38,185 bases of DNA from a virus: positions 1 to 38,185 of IMG/VR virus record IMGVR_UViG_3300025508_000049, one strand, 5' to 3'. The notes under the pieces are model-generated. The model worked only from the letters and a program-made list of their open reading frames with translations, was not told the origin of the DNA and did not search any database. Below, piece by piece: positions 36,011 through 38,185 of this stretch. Within the stretch, counting starts at the first letter, position 1; the number at the start of each line of letters is the position of its first letter. The position numbers were made by a program, and so were the translations under genes.

Positions 36011-36169
36011 AAGAGACTCTTGCCTGGTAGTGCACCGGTAGAGGAAGGTTACATTAAACCTAGTAATCAACTTCCGGCATACTTTAATGTGGTACTGAGA
36101 GGTACAGGACTTAATACACTTGCTTATCTTGTAGTAGGCTTTATACTTACTACTCTTTGACAGTCTCTT
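36011..36169. ncRNA. candidate multi-branched structured RNA
   Basis: A closing stem AAGAGACT (36011-36018) with AGTCTCTT (36162-36169) encloses ACATTAAA/TTTAATGT (36051-36058 with 36083-36090) and GTAGTA/TACTAC (36131-36136 with 36148-36153). All three are perfect and nested without crossing. A short GTAC/GTAC pair lies between. The strand cannot be decided from pairing alone. No known RNA family is recognised. Confidence 0.4.
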
Positions 36170-36252
36170 GAGGGAAGGTTTAGTCATAGTATTAAGATAA
36201 GAATTAATACCCAGACAGGCAACTGTACCATAGAGACAATTACGGTGAGAAG

Positions 36253-36333
36253 GACGGCGGGAAGACGTAGTGAGGATGGCGGGAATACCCTACCTAGTGA
36301 GGACGTAGTGAGGATAGCGTGAAGACGGCGGGA
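36253..36333. repeat. G-rich repeat cluster GACGTAGTGAGGAT / GACGGCGGGA
   Basis: The 14-mer GACGTAGTGAGGAT occurs at 36264 and 36302; GACGGCGGGA occurs at 36253 and 36324; ATGGCGGGA follows the first 14-mer and TAGTGAGGA recurs at 36295. The cluster is unlike the AT-rich surroundings in both composition and repetition. Confidence 0.6.
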
Positions 36334-36818
36334 GTCTCCCCTATTTTACCCCTTTTACCCCTTCTTATTCCGGAAAGAGAGGAAGGTACGGGCCTAGACG
36401 GGCCTTTTATTCCATTATTCACATTTTTTAAGGAATCTCCTATAGTACCTATTGTATTATATGTAAGGAAGGGAAGGTTTTACTGTTAATGTCGTAAAAG
36501 TCGAGGTTCATAGAAAAAATCTATAGAAAAAATTTGTTTTTTAGACAGGCACCTGCCTTACATCTCTATCCTTCTTTCCATACCTACCCTATTCAATTCT
36601 TACACATATACATATATACTCATGTACCTCTATACTTATATAACTATATACACATATACTTCTATACTTTTTTATACACTTGACCTACTTAGCCTTCCTT
36701 ATACATGTTATATAAGGTTTTCCCTATATCTCTCAGTGTCTCTATAGGAATCTATTCAATACGATTATAGTATATTGTAATGCTTTGGAAGGTTATTAGA
36801 TACAGTATTAACTACTCG

Positions 36819-37157
36819 TTATATGACATAACTCTCGAAAGGACTAGTTGTTAGCTTACCATCTTTCTTCCATTCTTTTTCTAAAAAGTTATGCAAGTCT
36901 CTTAACGATACACCTTCTTCTTCTATATGCCCGTTACGTAATATATCTCCTGTCTCTTGATCATATGACCACATCTCTCCTTTACCTAAGTCTCTTTCAT
37001 CTAACGTTATAGTAGCTTCAGGTATCTCTTCTACATGATTATGATCATATCCTTTTATATGATGATCTTTATGTATCTCTTCTTTTACTATATACCCTAT
37101 TACCGATGTACCTATTAACACCTTACCTAATACACCTAGAAAGTCTCTTCTATTCAT
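36819..37157 (-). CDS. twin-arginine-like exported or anchored protein
   Basis: The 112-aa protein begins MNRRDFLGVLGKVLIGTSVI. N-R-R-D-F-L-G followed by a hydrophobic stretch to about residue 23 closely fits a Tat signal (S/T-R-R-x-F-L-K-type), with the position-1 residue Asn. No A-x-A cleavage site is obvious, so it could stay anchored. The mature part is His- and acid-rich (HKDHHIKGYDHNHVEE), which may bind metal, and ends in a helix and TTSPFESYVI. It overlaps the upstream gene by 8 bp and is the last of a three-gene unit. A Tat-type phage protein is unusual. Confidence 0.58.
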   Translation of the reverse strand: MNRRDFLGVLGKVLIGTSVIGYIVKEEIHKDHHIKGYDHNHVEEIPEATITLDERDLGKGEMWSYDQETGDILRNGHIEEEGVSLRDLHNFLEKEWKKDGKLTTSPFESYVI

Positions 37158-37482
37158 TCTTATTATTCTTTTGACTCTGAGATTCCCTCTTGGCTAATTT
37201 CTTTTTTAATTCTTTGATTTCCTTCTCTATTGTTTCTACTTCATATTCTTTCCATAACTCCCTTAAGTAGTCATTCATCCTAGGTACTGCTTTCTCTAGG
37301 AAGGTCCATCTTATATGTCCTCCTAGTGGTATGGAAGGAACCATCTTTAATTTAATAAAGTCTATACTGTCCATAAATTCTAACTCCCTCTTATAGTATA
37401 CAATGTTTTCCATTAATTCGGTTTCCGTCTTAGGATCACTCCATAAACTTACTGATCTAATTCTTGTTTTCTCTCTTCCCAT
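37150..37482 (-). CDS. coiled-coil protein in the surface-gene operon
   Basis: This 110-aa protein starts MGREKTRIRSVSLWSDPKTE. A helical middle (VYYKRELEFMDSIDFIKLKM) is followed by a long basic/acidic coiled coil at ~80-108 (EVETIEKEIKELKKKLAKRE). The ATG follows AGAACAGGATG, the same pre-start sequence as the first virion gene (19481). It lies 12 bp after the lipoprotein gene and overlaps the Tat-like gene. A cytoplasmic partner or scaffold is possible; no family is recognised. Confidence 0.58.
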   Translation of the reverse strand: MGREKTRIRSVSLWSDPKTETELMENIVYYKRELEFMDSIDFIKLKMVPSIPLGGHIRWTFLEKAVPRMNDYLRELWKEYEVETIEKEIKELKKKLAKRESQSQKNNKNE

Positions 37483-37494
37483 CCTGTTCTAAAT

Positions 37495-38109
37495 TTATTT
37501 TAATTTATATTTGAACATTCCTTTATCGTCGTAATAATTTTTATCTAAATCTAAGTCACAAGGCACTTCTGCAAATTCTCGCATTGTTGGATTGTATGTA
37601 CCTAAACTAACCCCTTCAACGATTAACTCGCATCCATCTTTAATTATAATGTTTGCTTGAGGTGAAACACTACCTTCTACGATTAATTGTGTATTGTGAC
37701 CATTAATAGTAAAAGTACCAGTGCCTGTAATATTACCAGTTACAACCAAATGCACATTTACAGTACTATAATTTATGCCATCTTCTAAATGTAAATCACC
37801 TTCAATTTTAGCCCAAATACACGTGTATCTGTAATCTGCGGAATCTAAGCAACCACTAGCTATTATGTGCCTTTTGTTGTCTTTTAAGTAATCCCAGATA
37901 AATGCGGTTTCCCTTGTGTCGTGTTCTCCTAATACTGTTAATGTTTCAGCCTTGCTATATAAGCTAAAGTCAGTAACTGCTGATTGTTGGGGGGAGTAAA
38001 CCTTCTCAACTGCTTGCGTACATTTATCTTCACAAGATGTTAACAGTAACATAATACCAATACCTATTTTGAAATATTTAATTTCACTAAAATCTTTTAT
38101 ACTTTTCAT
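37495..38109 (-). CDS. phage-encoded surface lipoprotein candidate
   Basis: In this 204-aa protein, a charged n-region is followed by a hydrophobic core (YFKIGIGIMLLLTSC) with lipobox L23-T24-S25-C26, a signal peptidase II site. Residues after the Cys are E-D-K; acidic residues here act as a surface-export signal in several Bacteroidota, so the protein may face outward. Residues ~100-165 are beta-helix-like (INYSTVNVHLVVTGNITGTG, LIVEGSVSPQANIIIKDG). No enzyme motif is seen. As a moron gene it could block superinfection or alter the host surface; this is inference. No cassette of the early type precedes it within the window. Confidence 0.65.
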   Translation of the reverse strand: MKSIKDFSEIKYFKIGIGIMLLLTSCEDKCTQAVEKVYSPQQSAVTDFSLYSKAETLTVLGEHDTRETAFIWDYLKDNKRHIIASGCLDSADYRYTCIWAKIEGDLHLEDGINYSTVNVHLVVTGNITGTGTFTINGHNTQLIVEGSVSPQANIIIKDGCELIVEGVSLGTYNPTMREFAEVPCDLDLDKNYYDDKGMFKYKLK

Positions 38110-38185
38110 ATTTTATAATTTAATGTTTATTATTTTAATAACAGTTGATATAAGTCATTAAAAACGCCTCATATCTTTGTGTTAG

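Larger units (their letters stand above)
35575..36818. other. 1.2-kb region without a convincing gene
   Basis: The only frame above 60 codons (35948-36187, minus) is rich in Lys, Ser, Arg and Thr, has no promoter cassette and overlaps the RNA-like fold, so it is not accepted. The stretch holds: inverted repeats GGTGT/ACACC (35679-35695) and GGCCGG/CCGGCC (35709-35746); three CAAAGCTTGA copies; a foldable segment (36011-36169); a G-rich repeat cluster (36253-36333); and a TATAC-rich tract (about 36600-36680). Purine-rich and G+C-rich patches stand out from the AT-rich genome. A replication origin, a packaging site or a noncoding RNA locus are the main possibilities. Confidence 0.5.

Noticed and set aside
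35948-36187. 79-codon minus-strand ORF in the gene-free region
   Set aside because: Composition is dominated by Lys, Ser, Arg and Thr. It has no cassette or coupled neighbour, and it overlaps the inverted repeats that explain the sequence better.

Overview
The window looks like part of an AT-rich genome of a T4-like contractile-tailed phage that infects a member of the Bacteroidota, probably a flavobacterium. The phage call rests on a long block of tail and baseplate genes that includes W/gp25-like, gp6/J-like and gp5-spike-like proteins, next to a gp55-like late sigma factor. The host call rests on three things: most starts lack Shine-Dalgarno sequences and have A/T-rich leaders; a promoter repeated 24 times resembles the Bacteroidota TTG / TAnnTTTG type; and the right-end lipoprotein has acidic residues just after its lipid-carrying cysteine. 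No tRNA, integrase, transposase or CRISPR array was seen.

Layout. (1) 1-19481, minus strand: virion genes. From upstream to downstream they run from a small 122-aa protein through the spike, wedge and adaptor genes to large tail-fibre genes, the last of which runs off the left edge. A motif, CTATTTATA, recurs just upstream of several starts and is the best candidate for the late promoter. (2) 19507-21363, minus: the gp55-like sigma factor, a membrane-anchored coiled-coil protein, an HD-domain phosphohydrolase and a 57-aa protein. A 276-bp leader with a nested hairpin precedes them. (3) 21640-23124, minus: small genes, including a zinc-ribbon protein driven by the early-type promoter. (4) 23181-24311, plus: six short overlapping ORFs under a divergent promoter. 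A conserved-looking small protein here is cut by an in-frame TAA. (5) 24315-26443, minus: a tightly packed run of very small genes, headed by a membrane protein whose expected ATG is ATA. (6) 26596-35519, minus: about two dozen small genes, nearly all separated by the same promoter cassette.

In region 6 the cassette has a TTG element, an almost invariant 20-nt spacer, TATATTTAGG, then an A-rich leader and ATG. In several cassettes the TTG element sits in the loop of the upstream gene's terminator hairpin, so terminator and promoter share the same bases. Most of these genes are therefore predicted to be single-gene transcription units, an architecture suited to host-takeover or accessory genes. 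(7) 35575-36818: 1.2 kb without a convincing gene. It holds inverted repeats, three CAAAGCTTGA copies, a purine- and G-rich repeat cluster, a potential multi-branched RNA and a TATAC-rich tract, so it is a candidate for an origin or a noncoding RNA locus. (8) 36819-38109, minus: a three-gene operon encoding a surface lipoprotein, a coiled-coil protein and a twin-arginine-like exported or anchored protein. These may be cell-surface moron genes.

How the parts may fit together: the host sigma factor would read the early cassettes, the gp55-like sigma would then switch on the CTATTTATA-linked virion operons, and the tail-fibre block would define host range. All functions are inferred from the sequence and from remembered family features; no search was run.
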